A stretch of DNA of 64,000 nt from Pseudarthrobacter sp. PS3-L1 (GCF_030063285.1 NZ_JASISU010000004.1:434001-498000), one strand, 5' to 3'; positions 36,487 through 45,611 are shown, numbered from the stretch's first letter. Numbers and translations: made by a program. The notes: generated by a model not told the origin, from the sequence alone.

Positions 36487-36718
36487 ATGCATAACAGAAT
36501 CCGAAAGAGGGGGACTGCAGGACGGGTCCTCATCCCACCAGGGATTCTGGAAGAACCTGACATTGAGAACACCACCACTGAGGAGCGGAGCCGGAGCTTT
36601 GACACTGTTAAAGGCCACTACCGATACTTCAGGGCCCTTGGGGCTCGGAGCACTGGAATCGTCACGCCGAAGATCCTCAACACGTGAGCGCGGCGTCGTG
36701 ACAGTAGACTTGAACGCG

Positions 36719-37498
36719 ATGAGCACCATGGATCCGGCCGCAACGGCCATGTACGAAGCTGCCGGAAAAGACGACAGCACCGCCAGCACCGCTGTGGCGA
36801 CCCCGAAGCCTGCGTCGGCGCTGGAATCGGGTGCGGATGTGGATGTCTCCAGTGAGACCACGCAGGAGCGCCGCCTTCGGTTTGAGCGAGACGCCATGCA
36901 GTATATCGATCAGCTGTATTCAGCCGCAATGCGAATGGCCCGGAATCCAGCAGATGCCGAGGATTTGGTCCAAGAGGCCTACACCAAGGCGTTTTCTGCA
37001 TTCCACCAGTACAAGCCGGGAACCAACCTCAAAGCCTGGCTGTACAGGATCCTGACCAACACCTACATCAATCTCTACCGCAAGCGTCAGCGTGAGCCTC
37101 TGCAGTCCAATTCGGACACGATCGAGGACTGGCAGCTGGCGAGGGCCGGGCAACACACGTCGACGGGTCTGCGCTCGGCTGAAGTCGAGGCGCTCGATCA
37201 TCTTCCCGACTCTGACGTCAAGAGGGCCCTGCAGTCCATTCCGGAGGAGTTCAGGCTTGCGGTCTACTTCGCTGATGTTGAGGGGTTTGCCTACAAGGAG
37301 ATCTCGGACATCATGAACACTCCCATCGGTACCGTCATGTCCCGACTGCACCGCGGGCGAAAGATGCTGCGGGACATGCTGGCGGACTATGCGGCAGAGC
37401 GCGGGTTCAAGGGTGCAGCCGCGGTCCAGGAAGCTGATGCTGGCACAAAGACTCTGGCTACCACGAACGATCCCAAAAAACAGGAGACAGGAAAATGA
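36719..37498 (+). CDS. sigR: ECF sigma factor of the SigR/SigH thiol-stress group
   Basis: RNA polymerase sigma factor, 259 residues. Region 2 ([36 protein letters not shown] near 58-93) and region 4 ([48 protein letters not shown] near 175-222) are complete, and the linking phrase [18 protein letters not shown] and [19 protein letters not shown] are identifying features of the SigH/SigR branch. An N-terminal extension of about 45 residues precedes region 2. The ATG at 36719 is used; an in-frame GTG at 36698 and ATG at 36728 are alternatives. Its stop overlaps the rsrA start as ATGA, which gives stoichiometric synthesis with its inhibitor. Confidence 0.94.
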   Translation: MSTMDPAATAMYEAAGKDDSTASTAVATPKPASALESGADVDVSSETTQERRLRFERDAMQYIDQLYSAAMRMARNPADAEDLVQEAYTKAFSAFHQYKPGTNLKAWLYRILTNTYINLYRKRQREPLQSNSDTIEDWQLARAGQHTSTGLRSAEVEALDHLPDSDVKRALQSIPEEFRLAVYFADVEGFAYKEISDIMNTPIGTVMSRLHRGRKMLRDMLADYAAERGFKGAAAVQEADAGTKTLATTNDPKKQETGK

Positions 37499-37755
37499 GC
37501 GACTGCCAAGGATTGGGCGACTGCGATGACACGCGGATGCAACGGATCTGGGAGTACCTTGATGGGGCGTTGACGGTCGAGGACCTCGGCGAAATCAAGG
37601 AACACCTGGATGCGTGTCCGGAATGCGCTGGACAGTACGACCTGGAATGCGTGATCCGGAATATGGTCAAGAGGTCCTGCACGGAAGCTGCTCCTGCTGG
37701 CCTGAAAAATGCGATCTTGGACCGGATCCATGCGGGACGGCCCGTAGAGGCCTAA
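37495..37755 (+). CDS. rsrA: zinc anti-sigma factor of the RsrA/RshA type
   Basis: An 86-residue ZAS-family redox sensor. [16 protein letters not shown] near 34-49 carries the Hx3Cx2C zinc and redox motif. An early Cys pair at residues 4 and 10 ([10 protein letters not shown]) resembles the Cys that closes the disulfide in RsrA. In its reduced zinc-bound state it would bind SigR; oxidative thiol stress would release it. It overlaps sigR and is followed by a strong terminator, so the pair is the operon. Confidence 0.93.
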   Translation: MSDCQGLGDCDDTRMQRIWEYLDGALTVEDLGEIKEHLDACPECAGQYDLECVIRNMVKRSCTEAAPAGLKNAILDRIHAGRPVEA

Positions 37756-37805
37756 GCCAGCCAGAAGCGTTTCCGGCCGCCGTGTCTGCCCGGGACCACG
37801 AAGAG

Positions 37806-37853
37806 TTAAAGACAACACCCCGAAACCGTGAGGTTTCGGGGTGTTGTCTTTAA
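37806..37853. terminator. bidirectional terminator between rsrA and bL37
   Basis: A perfect 22-bp stem, arms 37806-37827 and 37832-37853, around loop GTGA, flanked by A/T-rich ends (TTAAAG ... CTTTAA) so a U-run arises on either transcript. It separates rsrA (plus) from the small ribosomal protein gene (minus). Confidence 0.92.
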
Positions 37854-37876
37854 ATCTATTACCCAAAGCCTGGGGC

Positions 37877-37951
37877 TTAGGTGTTGGGGCGCTTACCGTG
37901 GTTCGCGCCGCCACGCTTACGGTCACGACGTTTACGTGCACGCTTGCTCAT
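37877..37951 (-). CDS. ribosomal protein bL37 (24 residues)
   Basis: A 24-residue, very basic peptide: starts MSKRARKRRD and ends NHGKRPNT, with ten Arg/Lys in its first fifteen residues. This matches actinobacterial bL37, first assigned in the Mycobacterium smegmatis 70S structure, whose C terminus is ANHGKRPNA. It has an AGGAGG ribosome site eight bases upstream of the ATG. It lies next to the terminator shared with rsrA and 105 bases from the SGNH gene. Function: a structural large-subunit protein near the 23S core. It is too short for ordinary length-limited gene finding. Confidence 0.88.
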   Translation of the reverse strand: MSKRARKRRDRKRGGANHGKRPNT

Positions 37952-38010
37952 AGTTGGCCTCCTTACTGTCGGTGCTCAAAAAGAGCTGCCCTCAATTCTC
38001 CCACATTGGA

Positions 38011-38050
38011 TGATCAGTCGCTAACCGGCATGCCGGTTAGCGACTGATCA
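38011..38050. repeat. perfect 40-bp palindrome
   Basis: TGATCAGTCGCTAACCGGCA followed directly by its reverse complement, with no spacer. As RNA it would form a hairpin, but with no T-run afterwards. It lies 5 bases beyond the SGNH stop and about 60 bases upstream of the bL37 start, so it may end the SGNH transcript or bind a protein. Confidence 0.85.
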
Positions 38051-38055
38051 GTGAA

Positions 38056-38655
38056 CTACTCGGCGGCTTCGATACCCAACCACTGGAACCAGCCGCGGTG
38101 CAGGACCAGCCATGCCATCAGGCCATAGCCTGCCTGTCCTGGAGTGCCGCTGTTTGCAGCCAGGTCCTGACGCCATTGCTCGTGATTTAGGAGCGGGGAA
38201 AAAGTATCCACGTACAGGTGTTTGCGGCGTGTGGTGACATCAGCAAAAGCAGTGTTGAGGTCGCCGAGCCGCTTGTTTTGGGCTGGATCCAGGGTTGGCG
38301 GTGGCCCCACCACAAAAACCTCAATCCGATTCTGGGTGGCTGAATCAAGGATGTTCGCGAGGTTCAAGCGACTTCTCGCCGTGGAGAGGCCAAACTCAAT
38401 ATCGCGGCCCGAAAGCCCAATGACAAGCCGGTTCTCATGGGTTGGACTGAACCGCCGGCCGGCTTCCGTTAGCCAGCGCTCCGCGAGTCCCTCGGTGCCC
38501 TCTGCCGGACACGGCAGCGGGTAGCTTTCAATCGAGAGGTCGTCCTGTGGAGTTCGGGCCAGTACCCGGCCGAGCCAGCCCAAAGCCCGGGGGTCACCCA
38601 AACCAGCCAGCAGTTCGTCTCCAACAGCCGCTATCCGCAGCTTCCTGTCTTCCAC
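38056..38655 (-). CDS. SGNH/GDSL-type hydrolase
   Basis: A 199-residue cytoplasmic-looking hydrolase with no signal peptide. Block I reads AAVGDELLAGLGDPRALGW near 9-27; the usual catalytic Ser position GDSL is GDEL here, and block V is not a clear DxxH, so catalytic activity is uncertain. FVVGPPPTLDP near 114 and the LIVGLSGRDIEFG region are consistent with the alpha/beta/alpha SGNH fold. No partner gene is evident; it is transcribed toward bL37. Confidence 0.65.
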   Translation of the reverse strand: MEDRKLRIAAVGDELLAGLGDPRALGWLGRVLARTPQDDLSIESYPLPCPAEGTEGLAERWLTEAGRRFSPTHENRLVIGLSGRDIEFGLSTARSRLNLANILDSATQNRIEVFVVGPPPTLDPAQNKRLGDLNTAFADVTTRRKHLYVDTFSPLLNHEQWRQDLAANSGTPGQAGYGLMAWLVLHRGWFQWLGIEAAE

Positions 38656-38854
38656 AAGCGCCTCTTTACTTCGATTGGTCGTGCTGTCCAGCCACGTGCC
38701 GGTCTCCGGAAGGGTGGTGGGGGAGTCCCGGTTCTCCGGCAGCCGTGGCTGCCTCTCCTATTAAACGGTACGCGTCTGCATTTAACCGCCAACTGCCCGG
38801 ACGGTGTCTGGTTCCATGACAACCGGCCGGGCAGCCAGGGGTTTCTTTTCGACG

Positions 38855-41800
38855 CTACTTGCGCGTGAAAGCCTGCTTGAGGAGGGTGTCCTGTTCAGCA
38901 GAGTGCCTCTTCATGGAACCGGCAGCAGTTGACGCTGATGCCGAACGTGAAACCAGGCGCACCTTGCGGTCCAGTGCCTCGGGCAGGTTCAGGCCCATGA
39001 AGGGCCATGGTCCTTGGTTCGCTGGCTCGTCCTGAGCCCACACGACTTCAGCGTTCGGGTACTTGGCCAGTTCTGCCGTAATCTCCTCTGCAGGGAGTGG
39101 ATAGAGCTGTTCGACCCGGACGATTGCCGTACTGGTATCGCCTGTCTTCTGGCGCGTCGAGAGCAGGTCGTAGTACAGCCGCCCCGAAACCAAGAGAACA
39201 CGATCGACAGAATCCGCTGCGAGTTTTTCATGTTCGCCAATGACCGGACGGAAGGAACCGGTGGTGAAGTCCTCCACGGCCGACGCGGCAGCCTTCAGGC
39301 GAAGCAGCTGTTTGGGCGTGAAGATGATCAACGGTTTGCGCGGACGGCTGTACGCCTGGCGTCGGAGCAGGTGGAAGTGGGAAGCCGCCGTCGTGGGGTT
39401 GGCCACGATCATGTTCTGCTCGGCGCACATCAGAAGGAAACGTTCAATCCGGGCCGAAGAGTGGTCGGGGCCCTGTCCCTCATAGCCGTGCGGCAGCATG
39501 AGGACCAAGGATGAGCGCTGACCCCACTTCTGCTCTGCTGAAGAAATGAATTCATCAATGATGGTCTGCGCACCGTTGACGAAGTCACCGAACTGGGCCT
39601 CCCAGAGAACCAGGGCATCGGGGCGTTCCACCGAGTATCCGTATTCGAAGCCCATGGCAGCGTATTCGGACAGCAGGGAATCGTAGATCCACAGCTTCGC
39701 CTGATCGGTGGAGAGGTTTTCCAGAGGCAGCCACTCATGGCCGTTTGCGCGATCGTGGAACACTGCGTGACGTTGCACAAAGGTTCCACGGCGTGAGTCC
39801 TGTCCGGCCAGCCGAACGGGAACTCCTTCCATGATCAGCGAACCAAATGCGGCAATTTCGCCAAAGCCCCAGTCGATGCCGCCTTCACGGGACATCTGTT
39901 CGCGCTTTTCTAGGAGCTGCTTGAGTTTTGTGTGCACGGAGAAGCCCTCGGGGATTTCCATGTGTGCTGTACCGATCCGGGCCAGCATCTCTGACGAGAT
40001 TGCCGTGGACGACGGCGAGTTGATACCGAAGTCGGCCTGCTGGGCGTTTGGCCGTTCAATATCAGACACTGCAGCAGAGTCGGAGGTAATGATCGGGATG
40101 GGCGACGTCTGTGCGGCGTGAGTTTCTGCAAAGACGCGCTCTAGACGTTCCTGGTAGTCACGCAGGAGCTGTTCTGCTTCTTCCTCGGTGATGTCACCTC
40201 GCCCAATGAGCGACTCTGTGTACAGCTTCCGAACGGAACGCTTGGCCTCGATGAGGTTGTACATCAGTGGCTGCGTCATCGAGGGATCGTCACCCTCATT
40301 GTGCCCGCGACGGCGGTAGCAGACCATGTCGATGACAACATCCTTGTGGAACCGCTGGCGGAACTCGTAGGCGAGCTGTCCAACGCGGACAACAGCCTCT
40401 GGGTCGTCACCGTTCACATGGAAGACGGGGGCCTGGATCATTTTGGCAACGTCGGTCGAGTAGGTCGAGGACCTTGAGGAGGACGGTGCGGTGGTGAAAC
40501 CAACCTGGTTGTTCACCACCACATGGATGGTGCCACCGGTGCGGTAGCCGCGCAGCTGCGAGAGGTTCAGTGTCTCCGCCACAACGCCCTGACCGGCGAA
40601 TGCGGCATCGCCGTGGACCATGATGGGCAGAACGGGGAAGTCTTCGCCCTGATCCAACCGGTCCTGCTTGGCGCGGACAATACCTTCGAGGACCGAGTCG
40701 ACAGCTTCCAGGTGTGAGGGGTTTGCCGCCAGGTAGACCTTTGTCTCGTTGCCTGAGTCAGAGGTGAAGGTACCCTCGGTGCCAAGGTGGTATTTCACAT
40801 CGCCGGAACCTTGGACGGAGCGGGGATCCTGGGTTCCCTCAAATTCGCGGAAGACCTGGGCGTAGGTCTTGCCGGCGATGTTCGTGAGGACGTTCAGGCG
40901 GCCACGGTGGGCCATGCCGATTGCGACCTCGTCGAGGCCGTCATCCGCTGCATCGGACATGATGGAATCGAGCAGCGGGATCAGCGACTCGCCGCCTTCA
41001 AGGGAGAAGCGCTTCTGGCCGACAAACTTTGTTTGCAAGAAGGTTTCGAAGGCCTCCGCCGCGTTGAGTTTGGAAACAATACGGAGCTGCTCTTCGCGGG
41101 TGGGCTTCGAGTAGGGGTGCTCAAGCTGGTCCTGGAACCACTTGCGTTCCTCGGGTTCCTGGATGTGCATGTACTCAATGCCGGTGGTGCGGCAGTAGGC
41201 ATCGCGGAGAACGCCGAGGATGTCGCGGAATGCGAGCATCGGCTTGCCACCGAAACCACCCGTGGGCCAATCGCGGTCGAGGTCCCACAGGGTAAGGCCG
41301 TAGGTGAGGACGTCCAAGTCGGGGTGCTTGCGCTGGACATACTTGAGGGGATCAGTGTCAGCCATCAGGTGACCGCGGACCCTGTAGGAGTGGATCAGCT
41401 GCTGGATGCGCGCGACCTTGTTGACCTGGTCAGCTGGATCCACCTGGAGGTCAGGGCTCCACCGGACAGGTTCGTAGGGGATGCGCAGCGACTCGAAGAT
41501 TTCGTCGTAGAAGTTCTGTGCGCCCAGCAGGAGCTGGTGGACCAACTTGAGGAATTCGCCACTGCCTGCACCCTGAATGACACGGTGGTCATAGGTGGAC
41601 GTCAGCGTCAGTACTTTACTGATGGCGCTGTGGGCGATGATCTTTTCGCTGGTGCCCTGGAACTCGGCCGGGTAGTCCAGTGCGCCGACGCCAATGATGG
41701 CTGCCTGCCCCTTGGAAAGACGGGGAACCGAGTGAACAGTTCCAATGCCGCCCGGGTTGGTCAGGGAGACGGTGGTTCCGGAGTGGTCGTCGGCTGTCAG

Positions 41801-42676
41801 CTTGCCAGCGCGGGCGCGTTTGATCAGATCTTCGTAGGTGTGCCAGAACTCGGAGAAGTTCAGTGTTTCGGCTTTTTTGATGTTGGGAACCATCAGCAGC
41901 CTCGTGCCGTCCGGCTTGGGCATATCAATGGCGATGCCGAAGTTCACGTGCGCGGGCTGGACAGCGACAGGCTTGCCGTCAACTTCGCTGTAGAAGACGT
42001 TCATGGACGGGAACTGGGCGAGGGCCCTGATGACCGCGTAGCCGATGAGGTGGGTGAAAGAGACCTTGCCACCGCGTGCCCGTGCCAAGTTCGAGTTGAT
42101 CACCAAGCGGTTGTCAATCAGCAGTTTCGCCGGGATTGCCCTGACGCTTGTCGCCGTGGGGACTTCAAGGCTGGAGACCATGTTGGAGGCGATGGCCTTT
42201 GCCGGCCCACGAAGGACTGAGACAACATCCTCTTCCGGTGCGCTGGGTGCCTTGTTGTTCTTGGGCAACTGCGCCGGAATGGGATGGGCGGCGGTGCCGG
42301 GTTCTGATTTTGTTGAGCCGTCCCGAGCTACCGTGGCGGGAGCCTTCTTTGCTGCAGGGGCCGACGGCGGTGAGGCAGGGGTGGCGGGAGCCTTCACCGG
42401 CGCTGGGGGTGCTTCAGCCTTGGCGGGCTGCGGAGCTGTTGGTGCCTGTACTTTCTGGGTTACCACAGGGAGCTCACGCGTGGAAGGGCGCGCTTCAGGC
42501 GCAGGTGCAGTCCCGTTGGACGAAGAGCCGCTGCCCGAGTCGAAGGACGCGAAGAGCGGCCACCACTTGGAGTCCACTGCGTTCTTGTCCTGCTGGTACT
42601 GCTCGTACAGTTCGTCAACGAGCCACTCGTTTCCGCCAAATTCCTCTGGTAGACGGTGGCTTGGCTGCTCTGGCAC
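38855..42676 (-). CDS. kgd: multifunctional 2-oxoglutarate decarboxylase/dehydrogenase Kgd (fused E2o-like and E1o domains)
   Basis: A 1273-residue TCA-cycle enzyme of actinobacteria. An N-terminal motif FGGNEWLVDELYEQYQQDKNAVDSKWW is followed by a Pro/Ala-rich linker to about 160, an acyltransferase (E2-like) domain to about 400 with LTNPGGIGTVHSVPRLSKGQA and YDHRVIQGA, and the thiamine-diphosphate E1 part with GMAHRGRLNVLTN near 590, VHGDAAFAGQGVVAETLNL, VNNQVGFTT and a C-terminal half to 1273. The E2 domain lacks a lipoyl domain; E1 must use another protein for lipoate. GTG at 42676 is chosen as it gives the expected start VPEQPSHRLPEEFGG. A promoter-like element lies about 105 bases upstream. 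Confidence 0.95.
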   Translation of the reverse strand: MPEQPSHRLPEEFGGNEWLVDELYEQYQQDKNAVDSKWWPLFASFDSGSGSSSNGTAPAPEARPSTRELPVVTQKVQAPTAPQPAKAEAPPAPVKAPATPASPPSAPAAKKAPATVARDGSTKSEPGTAAHPIPAQLPKNNKAPSAPEEDVVSVLRGPAKAIASNMVSSLEVPTATSVRAIPAKLLIDNRLVINSNLARARGGKVSFTHLIGYAVIRALAQFPSMNVFYSEVDGKPVAVQPAHVNFGIAIDMPKPDGTRLLMVPNIKKAETLNFSEFWHTYEDLIKRARAGKLTADDHSGTTVSLTNPGGIGTVHSVPRLSKGQAAIIGVGALDYPAEFQGTSEKIIAHSAISKVLTLTSTYDHRVIQGAGSGEFLKLVHQLLLGAQNFYDEIFESLRIPYEPVRWSPDLQVDPADQVNKVARIQQLIHSYRVRGHLMADTDPLKYVQRKHPDLDVLTYGLTLWDLDRDWPTGGFGGKPMLAFRDILGVLRDAYCRTTGIEYMHIQEPEERKWFQDQLEHPYSKPTREEQLRIVSKLNAAEAFETFLQTKFVGQKRFSLEGGESLIPLLDSIMSDAADDGLDEVAIGMAHRGRLNVLTNIAGKTYAQVFREFEGTQDPRSVQGSGDVKYHLGTEGTFTSDSGNETKVYLAANPSHLEAVDSVLEGIVRAKQDRLDQGEDFPVLPIMVHGDAAFAGQGVVAETLNLSQLRGYRTGGTIHVVVNNQVGFTTAPSSSRSSTYSTDVAKMIQAPVFHVNGDDPEAVVRVGQLAYEFRQRFHKDVVIDMVCYRRRGHNEGDDPSMTQPLMYNLIEAKRSVRKLYTESLIGRGDITEEEAEQLLRDYQERLERVFAETHAAQTSPIPIITSDSAAVSDIERPNAQQADFGINSPSSTAISSEMLARIGTAHMEIPEGFSVHTKLKQLLEKREQMSREGGIDWGFGEIAAFGSLIMEGVPVRLAGQDSRRGTFVQRHAVFHDRANGHEWLPLENLSTDQAKLWIYDSLLSEYAAMGFEYGYSVERPDALVLWEAQFGDFVNGAQTIIDEFISSAEQKWGQRSSLVLMLPHGYEGQGPDHSSARIERFLLMCAEQNMIVANPTTAASHFHLLRRQAYSRPRKPLIIFTPKQLLRLKAAASAVEDFTTGSFRPVIGEHEKLAADSVDRVLLVSGRLYYDLLSTRQKTGDTSTAIVRVEQLYPLPAEEITAELAKYPNAEVVWAQDEPANQGPWPFMGLNLPEALDRKVRLVSRSASASTAAGSMKRHSAEQDTLLKQAFTRK

Positions 42677-42780
42677 TTGGAATACGCCTCTTCCATGAGT
42701 TTGATTTCTGCTTGGCCGCCGGTGCCGTTGCACATCAGGGCTGCCAATCTCTGCGTCCTCTGAACCCAGACCTTGCCAGT

Positions 42781-42808
42781 GTAGTAAGCATCGTGCGTTA
42801 ACCGCCAA
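42781..42808 (-). promoter_or_regulatory. candidate promoter of kgd
   Basis: On the minus strand TTGGCG (42808-42803) and TACTAC (42786-42781) are separated by 16 bases, in a locally AT-rich patch 105 bases upstream of the kgd start. Spacing is slightly short and the -10 is imperfect. Confidence 0.35.
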
Positions 42809-43209
42809 TGAGGGTGATGGACATCATGGGACGGCGCTGGTCCCCGCGGCGCGAGCTCGTCGGCCGCCCAGAGGTGCTGGGCCCTCCCGAGTACTCGGAT
42901 GGTCGCCCCCGGCCGCCATCCGGGCGGCTTGTTGCTCCTGTAGAATCAAATCCTTATGGACAGTAATTCCAGGTGCCGGCCTGGGTTCTGGCAACGGGGT
43001 TCCCACGCCCCAGCCCACACAGCCCACAAAGCCGGCAAACCCCGACCACGCGCCCATCATCTTCAGCAGTCTGCGGAAGACCAGATCCCCTCGGAGAAAT
43101 CGCCGGAAAGAACATCGGAGGGCAGATCGCAACGGGAAGCGGTGCCAGGCGACCATCCTCCACCCGCCGCCGCACTCTCACGGCGACCACTGCCGGGCGG
43201 TAACAGCTG
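42809..43209. other. 401-base region between kgd promoter and the CNNM gene
   Basis: No well-supported gene is seen. It holds TAGAAT (42941-42946), a good -10, nine bases before ATG 42956 of an 84-codon frame that ends TGATG over the CNNM start; the peptide is rich in Arg, Pro and His with no motif, so it is not called. The hairpin GCCGCC-ATCCG-GGCGGC lies at 42912-42928. Confidence 0.5.
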
Positions 43210-44544
43210 ATGGAGTGGTTCCTCCTGCTTGCCGGCCTGCTCCTCATTGCGGGGACCGGTTTTTTTGTAGCGGTGGAGTTTTCCTTGATTGCCATCGACC
43301 AGGCCACTGTCCAACGTGCCATCGACAATGGCGACACGGCTGCGATTCCACTGCTGAAGTGCCTAAAATCGCTCTCCACCCAACTCTCGAGCTGCCAGCT
43401 TGGCATCACCATGACCACCCTCCTCACCGGGTATGTCATGGAACCTTCGGTTGGCAAGCTCCTGGCCCCGGTGCTGTTGAATGTGGGGCTTCCCGCAGCG
43501 GCCGCAGCGTCCATCTCGCTTGTCCTCGCCATGGCACTGGCAACCCTTCTCTCCATGCTCATGGGTGAGCTGGTTCCGAAAAACATGGCCATTGCCATGT
43601 CTTTTCAGATGGGGAAGACCCTGGCGCGACCGCAACTGGTCTTTACCGCCATTTTCAGACCAGCCATCCTGGTACTCAACGGTTTTTCCAACAAGGTTCT
43701 GAACGTCTTTGGGCTTGAGGCCAAAGAGGAGATCTCCGGGGCCCGGACACCTGCGGAGCTCTCGTCACTGGTACGTCGGTCTGCGGCCATGGGAACGCTC
43801 GACGTCGGCACTGCCAACTTCGTTTCCCGTACCCTGAACTTTTCCAGTCGGACGGCCGCGGATGTGATGACTCCGCGGATCCGCATGGAGTCCATAGACG
43901 CCGACCAGCCGGTCTCGGACATCATCGCCGCAGCGAGGCGGACAGGTTACTCACGCTTCCCTGTGATTGGCGATTCATCCGATGACATCCGGGGTGTGGT
44001 GCACGTAAAAAAGGCCATAGCTGTCCCTGCGCAGAAACGTGCCGGGCTTGAAGCGGGTGCCATCATGACTGATGTGCTGCGCGTCCCGGAAACCATTCAC
44101 CTGGACGCCCTGCTGGCAGAACTGCGCGAGGGAAACCTGCAGCTCGCCGTCGTCCTGGATGAATACGGCGGAACTGCAGGAGTCACAACACTTGAGGACC
44201 TTGTCGAAGAAATTGTTGGAGAAGTGGCGGATGAACATGACAAGGTCCGCCCCGGACTCCTGCAGAGTGCCTCTGGCGACTGGTATTTCCCGGGCTTGCT
44301 GCGCCCTGACGAACTGGGTGAGCAGGTGCCGGGCCTCGTGGTCCCGGACGAGTCAGCCTACGAGACCGTGGGTGGTTACGTCATGAGTGAACTGGGCCGG
44401 ATCGCTACGGTCGGTGACAGGGTTGATGTGGAAGGCGGCACGCTCAGTGTGACGCGGATGGATGGCAGACGGATCGACAGGATCAGCTTCCACCCCGCCG
44501 CCCCGCTGTCCACCGATACCACCAGCGCAGGGACCGCACAGTGA
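43210..44544 (+). CDS. CNNM/CorC-like transporter with DUF21, CBS pair and CorC domains
   Basis: A 444-residue membrane protein. The DUF21 (CNNM) domain with three helices and re-entrant elements covers about 1-200 (LLAGLLLIAGTGFFVAVEFSLIAI near 6; SISLVLAMALATLLSMLMGELVPKNMAIA near 98). A CBS pair is at about 215-335 (MTPRIRMESI; GYSRFPVIG; AVVLDEYGGTAGVTTLEDLVEEIVGEV) and a CorC/HlyC transporter-associated domain follows to about 430. CNNM members move Mg2+ or Co2+ and some act in efflux; hemolysin is an older name. The ATG follows a TGA of an upstream frame (TGATG). The next gene is coupled by overlap GTGA. Confidence 0.9.
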   Translation: MEWFLLLAGLLLIAGTGFFVAVEFSLIAIDQATVQRAIDNGDTAAIPLLKCLKSLSTQLSSCQLGITMTTLLTGYVMEPSVGKLLAPVLLNVGLPAAAAASISLVLAMALATLLSMLMGELVPKNMAIAMSFQMGKTLARPQLVFTAIFRPAILVLNGFSNKVLNVFGLEAKEEISGARTPAELSSLVRRSAAMGTLDVGTANFVSRTLNFSSRTAADVMTPRIRMESIDADQPVSDIIAAARRTGYSRFPVIGDSSDDIRGVVHVKKAIAVPAQKRAGLEAGAIMTDVLRVPETIHLDALLAELREGNLQLAVVLDEYGGTAGVTTLEDLVEEIVGEVADEHDKVRPGLLQSASGDWYFPGLLRPDELGEQVPGLVVPDESAYETVGGYVMSELGRIATVGDRVDVEGGTLSVTRMDGRRIDRISFHPAAPLSTDTTSAGTAQ

Positions 44545-45611
44545 GCGACTGGGCGGGAATTGTCTGGTTGGTTGTGCTGCTCTTGGGCAACGCGTTTTTC
44601 GTTGGCGCGGAGTTTGCCGTCATGTCTGCTCGTCGCAGCCAGATCGAACCACTCGCAGAAGCGGGCTCAAAACGGGCGCAGACTACCCTGCGCGCCATGG
44701 AGAATGTTTCCCTCATGCTGGCGTGCGCGCAGCTGGGAATCACTGTCTGTTCTTTGCTGATTCTTCAGGTCGCTGAACCGGCTATCCACCACTTGCTCGC
44801 GGAGCCCCTTGAGGCTGTTGGCATGCCTGTCGAGATCGCCGACGTTGTTGCTTTCGCGATCGCACTCCTTGCGGTGACGTTCCTGCACGTAACGTTCGGG
44901 GAGATGGTGCCGAAGAACATCTCTGTGTCCGTGGCTGACAAGGCGGCACTCCTGCTGGCCCCGCCGTTGATGTTCATTGGACGCCTAGTCAACCCGATCA
45001 TCGTTGCGCTGAACTGGTCTGCCAACCACATCCTCAAGCTGATGAAAATTGAGCCCAAGGATGAGGTGAGCTCCTCGTTCACCTTGGAAGAGGTGCAGTC
45101 AATCGTGCAGGAGTCGACGCGGCACGGCCTGGTTGACGATGACGCGGGACTGATTACGGGTGCTCTGGAATTCTCCGAGCATACTGCGGAGAGCATCATG
45201 GTTCCGGTGGACAAGCTCGTGATGCTCAAGGCCTCCACCACCCCTGTGGGGTTGGAAAAGGCCGTGCGGCGGACAGGCTTTTCCAGGTTTCCCATGCTTG
45301 ATGAAGACGGCCTACTTTCGGGATACCTGCACATCAAGGATGTCCTCTCGATTCCGCAGGAGGCATACCACTATCCTGTCGCGGAGAGCCGTATCCGGTC
45401 CCTGGCCAACGTTTCCCTTGATGACGAAATCGAGAAAGCAATGTCCGTGATGCAAAGGTCCGGATCCCACCTTGCCCGTGTCATTGGTCCCGACGGGACT
45501 ACGCGAGGTGTGCTGTTCCTGGAGGACGTCATTGAGCTCCTGGTCGGTGAAATCAGGGATGCCACCCAGGCAACGGGAATCAGGCGGCTTGGCCAACCCG
45601 AACAGGCATGA
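44541..45611 (+). CDS. CNNM/CorC-like transporter, short form without CorC domain
   Basis: A 356-residue paralog of the preceding protein. The DUF21 domain covers about 1-190 (VVLLLGNAFFVGAEFAVMSARRS; GEMVPKNISVS near 128) and a CBS pair reaches about 335 (MVPVDKLVMLKA; TGFSRFPMLDEDGLLSGYLHIKDVL; GVLFLEDVIELLVGEI). It ends there, so it lacks the CorC domain of its neighbour. The two together likely form a homo- or heterodimeric metal transporter. GTG 44541 overlaps the previous stop (GTGA), so the pair is translationally coupled. Confidence 0.9.
   Translation: MSDWAGIVWLVVLLLGNAFFVGAEFAVMSARRSQIEPLAEAGSKRAQTTLRAMENVSLMLACAQLGITVCSLLILQVAEPAIHHLLAEPLEAVGMPVEIADVVAFAIALLAVTFLHVTFGEMVPKNISVSVADKAALLLAPPLMFIGRLVNPIIVALNWSANHILKLMKIEPKDEVSSSFTLEEVQSIVQESTRHGLVDDDAGLITGALEFSEHTAESIMVPVDKLVMLKASTTPVGLEKAVRRTGFSRFPMLDEDGLLSGYLHIKDVLSIPQEAYHYPVAESRIRSLANVSLDDEIEKAMSVMQRSGSHLARVIGPDGTTRGVLFLEDVIELLVGEIRDATQATGIRRLGQPEQA

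Noticed and set aside
35228..36718. Long in-frame extension upstream of sigR
   Set aside because: It runs antisense through aroA and doxX; the sigma factor motifs begin only after 36719 and the promoter lies inside the extension.
40787..42220. Long open frame of 477 codons on the strand opposite kgd
   Set aside because: It lies entirely inside kgd, has no motif and its composition follows the reverse of the kgd codon pattern; it is a shadow.
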